NCBI GenBank assembly: GCA_905202055.1
Contig: CAJKQK010000010.1
Coordinates: 1 to 45,842 of the forward strand
Length of the DNA stretch: 45,842 nt
Direction of reading: 5' to 3'
Origin: an uncultured Oxalobacter sp.
GTDB taxonomy: Bacteria > Pseudomonadota > Gammaproteobacteria > Burkholderiales > Burkholderiaceae_D
Under the pieces are notes generated by a model. The model saw only the letters and a list, made by a program, of their open reading frames with translations. It was not told where the DNA came from and did not search any database. The position numbers and the translations under genes are program-made. This document shows positions 1-8,354 of this stretch, piece by piece (position 1 is the first letter of the stretch; every line of letters starts with the position of its first letter).

Positions 1-120
1 GGGCGTTTCATCTGAAAGACCCAGCGGGTTTTCATACGGGTTTTTTTTACGCTTCCTCTTGATGTCGCCTGTCCCGTCGTAAAACAGGCCTTCTCCCAGA
101 TTGAATTCATTGTGTGCCAT
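1..120 (-). CDS. Unknown protein, N-terminal 40 residues only
   Basis: Reading leftward from an ATG at 118-120, an open frame runs off the left edge. The visible peptide starts MAHNEFNLGEGLFYDGTGDI and continues with a basic stretch (KRKRKK, residues 21-26) followed by NPYENPLGLSDETP. The minus strand upstream of the ATG reads AAAGGAAAAAAC, a good ribosome binding site. There is no signal peptide, and the start looks soluble and hydrophilic. I do not recognise the family from 40 residues. It is divergent from the rightward cluster beginning at 393, so the roughly 270 bases between them should hold both promoters. Confidence 0.6.
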   Translation of the reverse strand, partial: MAHNEFNLGEGLFYDGTGDIKRKRKKNPYENPLGLSDETP

Positions 121-195
121 GTTTTTTCCTTTCACTTATGCGGCCTGATTCGTGTGGCCTGATGTGAGTATTCGATGACCGATCCATCGCAATGT

Positions 196-230
196 CCGTA
201 TATGGCTATTATAAGCCGTATATGGTTATT
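196..230. repeat. Pair of 15-bp direct repeats, 20-bp period
   Basis: CCGTATATGGCTATT at 196-210 recurs as CCGTATATGGTTATT at 216-230 with one mismatch. The period is exactly 20 bp, about two DNA helical turns. The pair lies between the divergent genes at 120 (leftward) and 393 (rightward). Direct repeats spaced this way are typical of sites for a dimeric regulator. No regulator can be named from the sequence. Confidence 0.5.
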
Positions 231-392
231 TTGCAGAAAAGGGCAAAGCCAACCGATGTTTTATGGTTTGGTGTGGGAGGATGGAGAGTGTGAAAGGAAG
301 AGCTTGTTGGCGGCCTGATATACTGGTTTGCGGTATGATAAAAAATCATTTTGTTTATTTGTTATTCTTCAATATCAGCTAGGGAAAAAATC

Positions 393-710
393 ATGGGACG
401 GTTAACGCAGTCGGTCAAAAATGTCGCGCTGTTTCTCTTCGGGATGATTCTCGTTGTGGTCGGTTACCGGACAAATGAAGCCCATGCAGACGCAAAAGCC
501 GAGGCGGCCAGAATGGAGGCTGCCCGAGTAGAGACGGAAAAGCCGGAAGCTGAAAAGGCGAAGAACGCCGCTGCCGTGGAGGATATGGAGATGGGCAAGA
601 AGAAGGCCGACAAGGAAAAAGCCAAGGCGAAGGAAAAGGCCAGGGCCAAAGCCAAAAAGAAATCGAAACTGGAAAAGGCCAAACCCGAAAAAGCGCACGC
701 GTCCAAATAA
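393..710 (+). CDS. Small membrane-anchored Lys/Ala/Glu-rich protein
   Basis: This 105-residue protein has an N-terminal hydrophobic segment (about residues 9-24, VALFLFGMILVVVGY) that can act as signal peptide or membrane anchor. From about residue 33 to the end it is almost entirely Ala, Lys and Glu, predicting a long charged helix or coiled coil in the periplasm. I chose the ATG at 393, preceded by AGGGAAAA, over an in-frame start at 351, because only 393 puts the hydrophobic segment near the N-terminus. It ends 20 bases before apbE and is probably cotranscribed with it. I do not recognise a family. The protein at 37085 has the same design (anchor plus charged helix). A scaffolding or TolA-like role is only a guess. 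Confidence 0.6.
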   Translation: MGRLTQSVKNVALFLFGMILVVVGYRTNEAHADAKAEAARMEAARVETEKPEAEKAKNAAAVEDMEMGKKKADKEKAKAKEKARAKAKKKSKLEKAKPEKAHASK

Positions 711-730
711 TCCGTTGAAGGTTTTATTTC

Positions 731-1660
731 ATGGACGAGTTCCTCTACAAGGTTCAGACCCGTTTTTTATTCCACTCCCACATCCGGATCAAGATTCCTG
801 CCGCTTGTGGCGAGGATCAGATGGATTCACTTTTCGATTTGCTTGAAAGCATTGACCGGCAGTACAACTCGTATCAGTCCGGGTCTTTTTTCGACCGGAT
901 CAATAAAAATGCCGGGTCTTTTGTGACGGTGGATGATGAGACGGTCAACATTCTTCGTCAGGTAAAAAAAATTTCCGCATTTTTCGACGGGCGGTACGCC
1001 ATTACGGTGATGCCGCTCGTTCGTTTATGGGGGTTTTACAGGGACGATGTCAGGCGTGTTCCGTCGGAAGCCGAGCTGGCGCGGGTATTGCCGCTGGTAA
1101 ATGACGGCATGATCGATATTGACGGGAAGAAGGTACGGATCGCGAAAGGGCAGGAAATCGTGACCGGTTCTTTCATCAAGGCGTATGCGGTGGACAGGCT
1201 GCTTGAAAAGATGCGGGAGATGAAGATCACGGACGCGATTGTGAATGCCGGGGGCAGTACGATGGCAGCGGTCAACAATGCCGCACATCCGGCATGGCAG
1301 GTGGGGGTTGACGTTCCGGGGACGGATGATCCACTGTTTGTGGCCGATATTGCCAATTGCGCCTATTCCACGTCGGCACAGGGCGACAGTTTTGTGGAGA
1401 TCGGCGGGAAGCGCTATGGGCATATCCTGAATCCGCGAACCGGTTATCCCTCATCCAGTAAAATGGTCGGTGTGGTGACGGACAGTGCCATGCTGGGTGA
1501 TATGGTGTCTACCGGCCTGTTCAATGAATCGCCTGCCGGTTTTCTGGAAAAGATGCATCATTTGCAAAAGGATTTTTCCATTGAGGGGTTTTTGATGGAC
1601 GAGACGGGAAAGGTGACGCGCTCGGCCGGTTTCGAGGCGGATTGGGAGGTGCCGACATGA
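731..1660 (+). CDS. apbE: ApbE-family FAD:protein FMN transferase
   Basis: ApbE attaches FMN from FAD to Thr or Ser of target proteins such as RnfG, RnfD and NqrB/C, using Mg2+. Family landmarks in this 309-residue protein are YNSYQSGSFFDRIN (45-58), the GRYAITVMPLVRLWGF block (87-102), SFIKAYAVD (147-155), NAGGST (172-177), HILNPRTGYP (231-240) and the metal-site region LGDMVSTGLF (255-264, Asp257). There is no signal peptide or lipobox, whereas many ApbE proteins are exported, so this copy appears cytoplasmic. The usual TSG near residue 214 reads STSAQG. The gene overlaps rnfC by four bases (ATGA at 1657-1660), which implies coupled translation and a role in maturing the adjacent Rnf-like proteins. 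Confidence 0.88.
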   Translation: MDEFLYKVQTRFLFHSHIRIKIPAACGEDQMDSLFDLLESIDRQYNSYQSGSFFDRINKNAGSFVTVDDETVNILRQVKKISAFFDGRYAITVMPLVRLWGFYRDDVRRVPSEAELARVLPLVNDGMIDIDGKKVRIAKGQEIVTGSFIKAYAVDRLLEKMREMKITDAIVNAGGSTMAAVNNAAHPAWQVGVDVPGTDDPLFVADIANCAYSTSAQGDSFVEIGGKRYGHILNPRTGYPSSSKMVGVVTDSAMLGDMVSTGLFNESPAGFLEKMHHLQKDFSIEGFLMDETGKVTRSAGFEADWEVPT

Positions 1661-2937
1661 ACCGGGAAGCGTCGTTGACGAAAATGACGAAGGGGCAGCC
1701 GGTCAGGCGGTTGGCGGATTCGCCGTTTCTTTACATGCCGATGTCCGCTTACCGCGGCCATTTCGCCCGTCCGGTTGTCCGGGAAGGCGAACGGGTGTTG
1801 AAATATCAGCTGGTTGCTGAAATGAAGGACGCTTTTTCGGCGAATGTACATGCACCGGTTTCCGGCACGGTTGTTGGCGTCAGGGAGTTTTCCGGGGCGG
1901 ATGGCGACAAGGTTCCGTTGCTGGTTTTGCAAAATGATTTTCAAAACGAATGCATCGTTATTCCGGATGAAGACAGGGACGATCCGTCTCCCGAAGCCGT
2001 TTTGCAGGCGATCGAAGAGGCCGGGATCGTCGGGGCGGGCGGGGCGCAATTTCCTGCGTCCCTCAAATATCGCCTTGCCGGTGAAGATATCGAAACGTTC
2101 ATTATCAACGGAGTCGAATGCGAACCTTACCTGACGGCGGATTATGCCGTGATGCACGAACGCACGGAAGCGTTTTTCGAAGGCATCCGGCTGGTCAACA
2201 CGCTTTTGCGGGCAAAAGAGGTCGTGATTGCTATTGAGGAAAAGAACCGGGAACTGGAAGCGGTTTTCGTCCCTTTCCTGATGCAGGCGCGATATGCAGG
2301 GTTCCGTGTCAGGGTGGTGTCAGGCGGGTATCCGCAGGGGAGCCAGTGGCAACTGGTTTGTGCCGTTACCGGGCTGGAACTGGCCCCTCCACAGCATGCG
2401 GCGGAAAAAGGGATTGTCGTCAGCAATGTGGCGACGGTCTATGCCGCTTGTCAGGCGGTGAAAGAAAAACGGCCTGTCGTCTCGCGCATTCTGACGGTGT
2501 CGGGGGAAGGGGTGGAATGTCCCGGCAATGTCGAGGTGCCGATTGGAATGCCGGTCGGGTATGTGCTGGAACAGATGGGCATTTCGCCTGACCGTTATAC
2601 GATCGTTCTCGGGGGGCCGATGATGGGAAGGCTGGTGACGGACTGGTCTTCGCCGGTCACGAAAGGGACGAACGGGGTTCTGGCATTTGAACGGGAAGAA
2701 ATAAAACGGGAAAACTGTATCGGCTGCGGCTGGTGTATCGACGCCTGTCCCATGCGGCTGATGCCACTGAAGTATGCCGAAGGCTGGCGACTCGGAAATC
2801 TGGCCATGATGAAACGGTACGATTTGAACCTGTGCGTGGAATGCGGGGCGTGCGAATCGGTTTGTCCATCCAGTGTGCCGTTGATGGCCTCGATTTTTGC
2901 AGGGAAGGCCCGGTTTCGGGAAGGGAGCCGCCCATGA
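1657..2937 (+). CDS. rnfC: RnfC-like electron transport complex subunit
   Basis: RnfC is the peripheral NADH/ferredoxin-side subunit of the Rnf complex, carrying flavin and [4Fe-4S] clusters. In this 426-residue copy the flavin/nucleotide region reads IVGAGGAQFPASLK (124-137) followed by NGVECEPYLTAD (151-162). An N-terminal sandwich-hybrid segment has HAPVSGTV (65-72). Two ferredoxin motifs place cysteines at 354, 357, 360 and 364, and at 393, 396, 399 and 403, each set ending in Cys-Pro. The ATG at 1657 is preceded by GGAGGT at 1645-1650; an upstream TTG at 1642 lacks such a site. It overlaps apbE before it and rnfD after it by ATGA. The length matches shorter RnfC proteins without the long alanine-rich tail. 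Partners RnfA, B, E and G are absent from the window. Confidence 0.87.
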   Translation: MNREASLTKMTKGQPVRRLADSPFLYMPMSAYRGHFARPVVREGERVLKYQLVAEMKDAFSANVHAPVSGTVVGVREFSGADGDKVPLLVLQNDFQNECIVIPDEDRDDPSPEAVLQAIEEAGIVGAGGAQFPASLKYRLAGEDIETFIINGVECEPYLTADYAVMHERTEAFFEGIRLVNTLLRAKEVVIAIEEKNRELEAVFVPFLMQARYAGFRVRVVSGGYPQGSQWQLVCAVTGLELAPPQHAAEKGIVVSNVATVYAACQAVKEKRPVVSRILTVSGEGVECPGNVEVPIGMPVGYVLEQMGISPDRYTIVLGGPMMGRLVTDWSSPVTKGTNGVLAFEREEIKRENCIGCGWCIDACPMRLMPLKYAEGWRLGNLAMMKRYDLNLCVECGACESVCPSSVPLMASIFAGKARFREGSRP

Positions 2938-4010
2938 CGCTCCCACGCTTGCCACTTCCGCCGTTTTTACGTACGACGGATTCGGTTTCCAACATCATGG
3001 CGGACGTGCTTTTTGCCCTGTTGCCGGTCTGCTTCATGGCATGGCTGGCTTTCGGCCTGGAACCGGTGATGGTGATTCTCGTTGCCTGCGGCAGTGCGGC
3101 GGTGACGGAATTCCTGTTTTCCCGGCTTTATGTCGGCAAGACCGAATCGCTGGCTGACGGTTCCGCGCTGGTGACGGGCACTCTTCTGGCGTGTACGCTG
3201 GCGCCGTTCACGCCGCTTTACATTGTCGCGTTCGGCGGGGCGATGGCGGTCCTGTTCGGGAAATTGCTTCCGGGCGGACTGGGACGCAACCGTTTCAATC
3301 CGGCATTGGCCGGCCGGGAATTCATGACGGTGTTTTTTCCGGCGATCATGACTTCCGGGGCGATCTGGTACCGGTATGATGCCGTCAATGTTTCCCGTCT
3401 TGACTGGTTGCCGGACGCTTTTTGGGACAGCCTGATTTTCAGGGGAAGCGGGGCTATCGGGGAATATTCCGTTGTCCTGCTGGTTCTTGGGGGGGTGTAT
3501 CTGCTGCTTAAAAACCGGATCAGCTGGCATATCCCTGTCGCGCTGACGGTGTCGTTCACGGTGCTTTTCATGTTGCTGCCGGACGGGGAATACCGTTTTT
3601 CACTGGCGGGCGTGTTGCTCGGCGCCATTTATATGGCAACGGATATGCCGACAAGTTCTTCCACGTTCATCGGGCGTCTGTATTACGGTGCGATGATCGG
3701 GGCGGTTGCGGTGATGTGTATCGCTTTCGGGGTCAGGCATGAATACATGTCTTATTCGATCCTGCTCCTGAACGCTTTCGTCGTTCCGGTCGATTGGGTT
3801 TTCCGCCCCCGGGTGTGGGGAGGGAAAAACCGGCTCATGGCCCGGATCGTTCAGGGCATCGCTCTGACAGCGGCCATTTTATGCACGACGGGGATCGTGA
3901 TCTGGCTGCACCATCGCGACTGGATCATGTATCTGGTTTTTGCGTACATTGTCTGGTGTATCGGCGGTTTTTTCCTGCGGCAACGCAAGCCGGATGTTGC
4001 AACAGGGTAA
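2934..4010 (+). CDS. rnfD: RnfD-like integral membrane subunit
   Basis: This 358-residue protein has about nine to ten hydrophobic segments and clear RnfD/NqrB landmarks: GRNRFNPALAGREF (about 117-130), IGEYSVVLLVLGGVYLLLK and the TDMPTSSSTFIGRLYYG loop. In canonical RnfD a Thr in a D-x-x-[ST]-x-A-T motif carries covalent FMN. Here the equivalent stretch reads YDAVNVSRLDWL, with Asp149 and Ser154; the Ala-Thr is lost and one residue is missing. Flavinylation at this site is therefore uncertain, although Ser154 could substitute. I chose the ATG at 2934, inside the ATGA overlap with rnfC, because starts further upstream read through rnfC in another frame. No hairpin terminator is obvious after the stop. 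Confidence 0.83.
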   Translation: MTLPRLPLPPFLRTTDSVSNIMADVLFALLPVCFMAWLAFGLEPVMVILVACGSAAVTEFLFSRLYVGKTESLADGSALVTGTLLACTLAPFTPLYIVAFGGAMAVLFGKLLPGGLGRNRFNPALAGREFMTVFFPAIMTSGAIWYRYDAVNVSRLDWLPDAFWDSLIFRGSGAIGEYSVVLLVLGGVYLLLKNRISWHIPVALTVSFTVLFMLLPDGEYRFSLAGVLLGAIYMATDMPTSSSTFIGRLYYGAMIGAVAVMCIAFGVRHEYMSYSILLLNAFVVPVDWVFRPRVWGGKNRLMARIVQGIALTAAILCTTGIVIWLHHRDWIMYLVFAYIVWCIGGFFLRQRKPDVATG

Positions 4011-4086
4011 AAGAAGAGTGTTTTTTTATTTTCTTCAGGTTTCAGGGTTTCTTATAGGCTAGAATAACAGTTTTTTCGGCGGTCTT

Positions 4087-6171
4087 ATGTTGCAGTATCG
4101 GAAGGAACTGGATGGTTTAAGGGCGCTTGCCGTAATCGCGGTTCTTTTTTACCATGTGAATCTGGTTTCTTTTCCTCTGTTCGAACATTCCTTTTTCGTA
4201 CGGCAGAACCTGTTCAGGGGCGGTTTTCTCGGGGTTGACGTTTTTTTCGTGTTGTCCGGTTTCCTGATTACGGCCATGATCCGGTCCGGCATGGATAACC
4301 GGACTTTTTCTTTCCGCGATTTTTACATCCGTCGTGCGAAAAGGATCGTTCCGGTTTTGCTTGTCGTGCTGGGTGTTGCCACTCTGGGCGCATATCTGCT
4401 GCTTTTTCCTGCCGAGATGGTGCAGTTCGCGCAATCGCTCAAGTCGGCCCTCTGGTTCGGTTCCAATTTTTTCTTCTATGGTGATACGACGTATGTGTCG
4501 GATGCCAGTATATACAAGCCTTTGCTGCATACCTGGAGTCTGGCCCTCGAGTGGCAGTTCTACATACTTTATCCGGTTTTTTTCTGGTTCATTTATCGTT
4601 ATTTCCGTTCGAATGCTTTCTGGATTCTGCTGGCCTTGTCCATCGCTTCTCTCTGTTTTGCGCAGTGGGCGACCGGACGTTATCCGGATTTTTCTTTTTA
4701 TCTCCTGCCGACCCGTGCATGGGAATTGATGTTCGGTGGATTGATCGTGCTGGTCGACAGGGACAGGCTGGTCGGGAAAACACGAAATCATCCGGTCTGG
4801 AGATGGTTGCCCGCAGCAGGCATTTTCCTCGTTCTCGCAAGCCTTTTTCTGATTGACGACAAGGTAGCCCACCCTTCTTTCATTACTCTGGTACCCGTTC
4901 TCGGCACCATTGTTTTCATTCTGTTTTCTCATGACCGGGATGGCGTCACGTTTGTTTTTTCATGGAAACCGGTTGTTTTCATCGGTGTCATTTCCTATTC
5001 CATTTACCTTTGGCACCAGCCTCTTTTCGTTTATTTCCGGTATATCAAGTATGAACGCATACGGACGGAACAATTTATCCTGCTCTGTCTCGTTTGTCTG
5101 GTACTTTCATGGTTGTCCTACCGTTTTGTCGAATCGCCCTTCCGGAAAAAACGGATCGGGGCACTCAAGGCAGGTTTTCTGGCAGCTGTCTGGATCGGTT
5201 GCGGGGCGTTTGCGTTCCTCGCGATTTCACAGGATGGTTTCGGCAACAAACTGGCCGGTCTCGAAAAACTCTACGATGTATACAAAATGCCGGAATACCG
5301 GCGTCTTGAAGGACTCACGCCCGGAACTCGTATGGTGACTGGTGAAGAGTCGAAGATGTGTATTGGAAGATCGAATGACACAGCCTGCCGTTTCGGTGAT
5401 GAAAGCTGGGTTTCGATAGGCGACAGTATGGAAGGCGTGCTGGATTATGCCTTGCAGGAAAAGCTGTCGGAAGAAAACAGGGGGCTGGTCGTCCTGACTC
5501 ATGAGGAATGCCCATTCGTTTCTTCCGAATGGTGGTTTGCCGGAACACCGGAATGCCCGGTCGTGAATGAAAAGAGGTGGGAGACGATCCGCCAGTTCAG
5601 GGACAGGAAGCATTTCGTGATTTCCGCTTCGCTGTCGCTTCTGGACAGACCGAAAAAAAGGCTCGATGACCCGACAGGCAAGGCCAGGGAAGGTTATAAA
5701 GGCGGGAATGGCGACAATTCGTTCGCGGATGAAGTGTGGCGATCGTATGCGGATAACATCAGGACTTTGCTCTCGATGGGACATACGGTTACGGTCGTTT
5801 ATATGCCTGTCACACCCGATCAGAGCGTGGAGAAAACGGTCACGACATGGATGCGAAAGCATAAAACGGCGGATTTGCCGGTGACCTATATCGATGGTAC
5901 GAAAGCTTACGAAGATACGGTTCAATATAATGCCCGGCTCGATCACTATCTCCCCGACCAGAAAAATCTGTATAAAGTCAAGCCAGCAGATTTCTTTTGC
6001 GAATCACCTGACCGTTGCAAAATCATCGGGAAAGAGGGTGGATATTACAATGGGGGCGGTCATTTCAGTTACTGGGGAGCCAGGAAGGTACTGGAACATA
6101 TCCCGCTGCTCAATCGCGAAGAACAAGGGGCTGTCAGGAAAGGAAACGGCATCGGGATTGGGGTAAAATGA
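4087..6171 (+). CDS. Acyltransferase-3 / SGNH envelope O-acyltransferase
   Basis: This 694-residue OafA/YrhL-type protein moves acyl (usually acetyl) groups across the inner membrane onto surface glycans. It opens with the family signature RKELDGLRALAVIAVLFYH. GGFLGVDVFFVLSGFLIT, RRAKRIVPVL and LHTWSLALEWQFY follow, within about ten membrane segments to about residue 380. The C-terminal half is a periplasmic SGNH domain: the nucleophile is Ser447 in IGDSM, and the catalytic His is His659 in GGGHFSYWGA. The position three residues before the His, normally Asp, is Gly656, so the triad may be altered. No sugar-biosynthesis cluster is nearby, so the acceptor is unknown. The 76-base gap after rnfD suggests its own weak promoter. 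Confidence 0.85.
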   Translation: MLQYRKELDGLRALAVIAVLFYHVNLVSFPLFEHSFFVRQNLFRGGFLGVDVFFVLSGFLITAMIRSGMDNRTFSFRDFYIRRAKRIVPVLLVVLGVATLGAYLLLFPAEMVQFAQSLKSALWFGSNFFFYGDTTYVSDASIYKPLLHTWSLALEWQFYILYPVFFWFIYRYFRSNAFWILLALSIASLCFAQWATGRYPDFSFYLLPTRAWELMFGGLIVLVDRDRLVGKTRNHPVWRWLPAAGIFLVLASLFLIDDKVAHPSFITLVPVLGTIVFILFSHDRDGVTFVFSWKPVVFIGVISYSIYLWHQPLFVYFRYIKYERIRTEQFILLCLVCLVLSWLSYRFVESPFRKKRIGALKAGFLAAVWIGCGAFAFLAISQDGFGNKLAGLEKLYDVYKMPEYRRLEGLTPGTRMVTGEESKMCIGRSNDTACRFGDESWVSIGDSMEGVLDYALQEKLSEENRGLVVLTHEECPFVSSEWWFAGTPECPVVNEKRWETIRQFRDRKHFVISASLSLLDRPKKRLDDPTGKAREGYKGGNGDNSFADEVWRSYADNIRTLLSMGHTVTVVYMPVTPDQSVEKTVTTWMRKHKTADLPVTYIDGTKAYEDTVQYNARLDHYLPDQKNLYKVKPADFFCESPDRCKIIGKEGGYYNGGGHFSYWGARKVLEHIPLLNREEQGAVRKGNGIGIGVK

Positions 6172-6250
6172 CAGCTGTTTTTTCATGCAGGCCACCTTGC
6201 TTCCTTTTGTCCGGGCAAACAGGCCGTTCTGACAGTTTCTGGAGTGTTTC

Positions 6251-8254
6251 TTGGATTCGGATACACCTGCCCATCTAGTTTATTCCGACGACCTCAAGGT
6301 ATATGAGGAAGATCTCGTTCGCCTGATGGGATCGGATGGCCCTTTCGCCAGAGTGGTCGAAGGGTATAACGGGCGGCCGATGCAGCTCGAGATGGCGCAG
6401 GCGATTGCAAAAGCGATTGTCCGCTGTGAGACGCTGGTTGCGGAAGCGGGGACGGGAACGGGAAAGACTTTCGCCTATCTGGTTCCGGCGCTGATGTGGG
6501 GCGGCAAGGTCATCATTTCGACCGGGACGCGCAACTTGCAGGACCAGCTTTTTCTCCGCGACATTCCGACTGTCCGGAAAGCCCTTGTTTCTCCTGTCAC
6601 GGTTGCCTTGCTCAAAGGGCGTTCGAATTACGTCTGCCATTTGCATCTGGCGCGTACGGCGGAATACGGGCGTATGGCGACGAAGGCGGATACGGTGTAT
6701 CTGCGCGAGATCGTCAAGTTCGCCAAAATGACCGACACAGGGGACAAGTCGGATCTGGCAAGTGTTCCGGAAACGGCGTCGATCTGGGGACTTGTCACGT
6801 CCACGAAGGAAAACTGCCCGGGCATGGAATGCCCGCATTATCAGGATTGTTTCGTCATGAAGGCGCGCAAGGCGGCGCAGCAGGCGGACGTTGTCGTTGT
6901 GAACCATCATCTGTTTTTCGCCGATCTGGTTTTGAAAGATACCGGGGTTGCGGAACTTTTGCCGATGGCGAATACGGTTGTTTTCGACGAGGCGCACCAG
7001 TTGCCCGATACGGCGACGACGTTTTTCGGCGAATTTTTCTCGACAAGCCAGATTCATGAATTGTGCCGCGATACGCAAGTGGAAGGGCTGGCTCAGGCAC
7101 GTGACGGGGCAGACTGGGTCGACCTGGTCGGCAAGGTGGACAAGGCATCCAGAGAGTTGCGGCTGACCTTGCCCGAAGGGATGACACGGCAGGCGGTTCA
7201 CCAGATTGCGAAACAGGATAAATTCATCGCGGCTGTCGAGACGCTGGCGGGTGCCTTGCAGGAACTGAACGAACCGTTGAAAGCGCAGGCACAGCGTTCG
7301 GAATTGCTGGAAACCTGCCGCATGCGCTGTGCCGAAATGGGGGCGTTCATCCGCAAATGGCTCTCGCTTGCCAGGGGCGAGGAAAAGACCGAGGACGTGC
7401 TCTGGGTCGAAACCTTCGGCCTGTCGCTCCAGCTGCACCTGACCCCGCTGTCGATTGCGGAAGTCTTCAACAAGCAGCGGGAAGGGACGCCACGCGCGTG
7501 GATTTTCACCTCGGCGACGCTGGCGATCAAGCAGGATTTCACCTACTTTTCTTCACGCATGGGACTTTCGGAAGCGGAATCGAAGACATGGCCGAGCCCG
7601 TTCAATTACGGTGAACACGCTCTTTTGTACGTTCCGAAAACGATGCCTTTGCCGCAATCGCCGGATTATTCGGATGCGGTGATCGAGGCCGCGATGCCGC
7701 TGATCGAGGCGGCGGGCGGCGGCGCGTTTATCCTTTGCACGACCCTGCGGGCGGTGAACCGGATTGCCGAACGGTTACGGGAAATCTTCAGGGAAAAGGA
7801 ATTGCCGTTCCCGCTCTTCGTTCAGGGGGAATCAGGCAAGACCGATCTTCTCGAGCGCTTCCGGCGCTCCGGAAACGGCGTATTGGTCGCCAGCCAGAGT
7901 TTCTGGGAAGGGGTGGATGTCCGGGGGGATGCCCTCTCGCTTGTCGTTGTGGACAAGCTGCCGTTCGCCCCGCCGGACGACCCGGTTTTGTCCGCCCGCA
8001 TCAAGGCACTGGAAAAGGATGGCGGCAACGGCTTCATGGATTTCCAGCTGCCTGAAGCGATCATGAGCCTGAAACAGGGGGCAGGACGCCTGATCCGTGA
8101 CGAGCGGGACAAGGGGGTGTTGATGATCTGCGACCCCCGCCTGATATCCAAGTCTTACGGCCGCCGTATCTGGCAGAGCCTGCCGCCGTTCTCCCGTACG
8201 CGGGAAGAGAAGGATGCCTGCGAATTTCTCACGAAAAAATCAAACAACACGTGA
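6251..8254 (+). CDS. DinG/YoaA-family ATP-dependent Fe-S helicase
   Basis: This is a superfamily 2, XPD-like 5'-3' DNA helicase of 667 residues. Walker A is EAGTGTGKT (65-73), motif Ia STGTRNLQDQLF, and the DEAH box is VFDEAHQLPD (244-253). The four Fe-S cysteines fit Cys129, 189, 194 and 200. The C-terminal helicase motifs read SFWEGVDVRGDALSLVV and QGAGRLIRDERDKG. The start is a TTG at 6251 preceded by GGAG at 6241-6244. The first in-frame ATG would remove 25 residues before the conserved Q-motif region (YNGRPMQLEMAQ). Family members act in DNA repair, replication-fork maintenance or R-loop processing. YoaA rather than DinG is favoured by overall length, but the two cannot be separated with certainty here. 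Confidence 0.85.
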   Translation: MDSDTPAHLVYSDDLKVYEEDLVRLMGSDGPFARVVEGYNGRPMQLEMAQAIAKAIVRCETLVAEAGTGTGKTFAYLVPALMWGGKVIISTGTRNLQDQLFLRDIPTVRKALVSPVTVALLKGRSNYVCHLHLARTAEYGRMATKADTVYLREIVKFAKMTDTGDKSDLASVPETASIWGLVTSTKENCPGMECPHYQDCFVMKARKAAQQADVVVVNHHLFFADLVLKDTGVAELLPMANTVVFDEAHQLPDTATTFFGEFFSTSQIHELCRDTQVEGLAQARDGADWVDLVGKVDKASRELRLTLPEGMTRQAVHQIAKQDKFIAAVETLAGALQELNEPLKAQAQRSELLETCRMRCAEMGAFIRKWLSLARGEEKTEDVLWVETFGLSLQLHLTPLSIAEVFNKQREGTPRAWIFTSATLAIKQDFTYFSSRMGLSEAESKTWPSPFNYGEHALLYVPKTMPLPQSPDYSDAVIEAAMPLIEAAGGGAFILCTTLRAVNRIAERLREIFREKELPFPLFVQGESGKTDLLERFRRSGNGVLVASQSFWEGVDVRGDALSLVVVDKLPFAPPDDPVLSARIKALEKDGGNGFMDFQLPEAIMSLKQGAGRLIRDERDKGVLMICDPRLISKSYGRRIWQSLPPFSRTREEKDACEFLTKKSNNT

Positions 8255-8354
8255 TCAATTTTGCACTTTCATTTCAATCTGTCTGAAAATTGATGACAGA
8301 TGTCGAGATATCGTTATACTTATCTATTAGAAATAGTAAATCACTGGAATGTTT
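8255..8354 (+). promoter_or_regulatory. AT-rich upstream region of the ATPase/DUF4276 module
   Basis: The base composition changes abruptly to AT-rich after the helicase gene. TATACT at 8315-8320 is a possible -10 element, and TTGATG at 8290-8295 a possible -35. Their 19-bp spacing is long, so the promoter call is tentative. No hairpin terminator was seen for the helicase gene. Confidence 0.3.
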
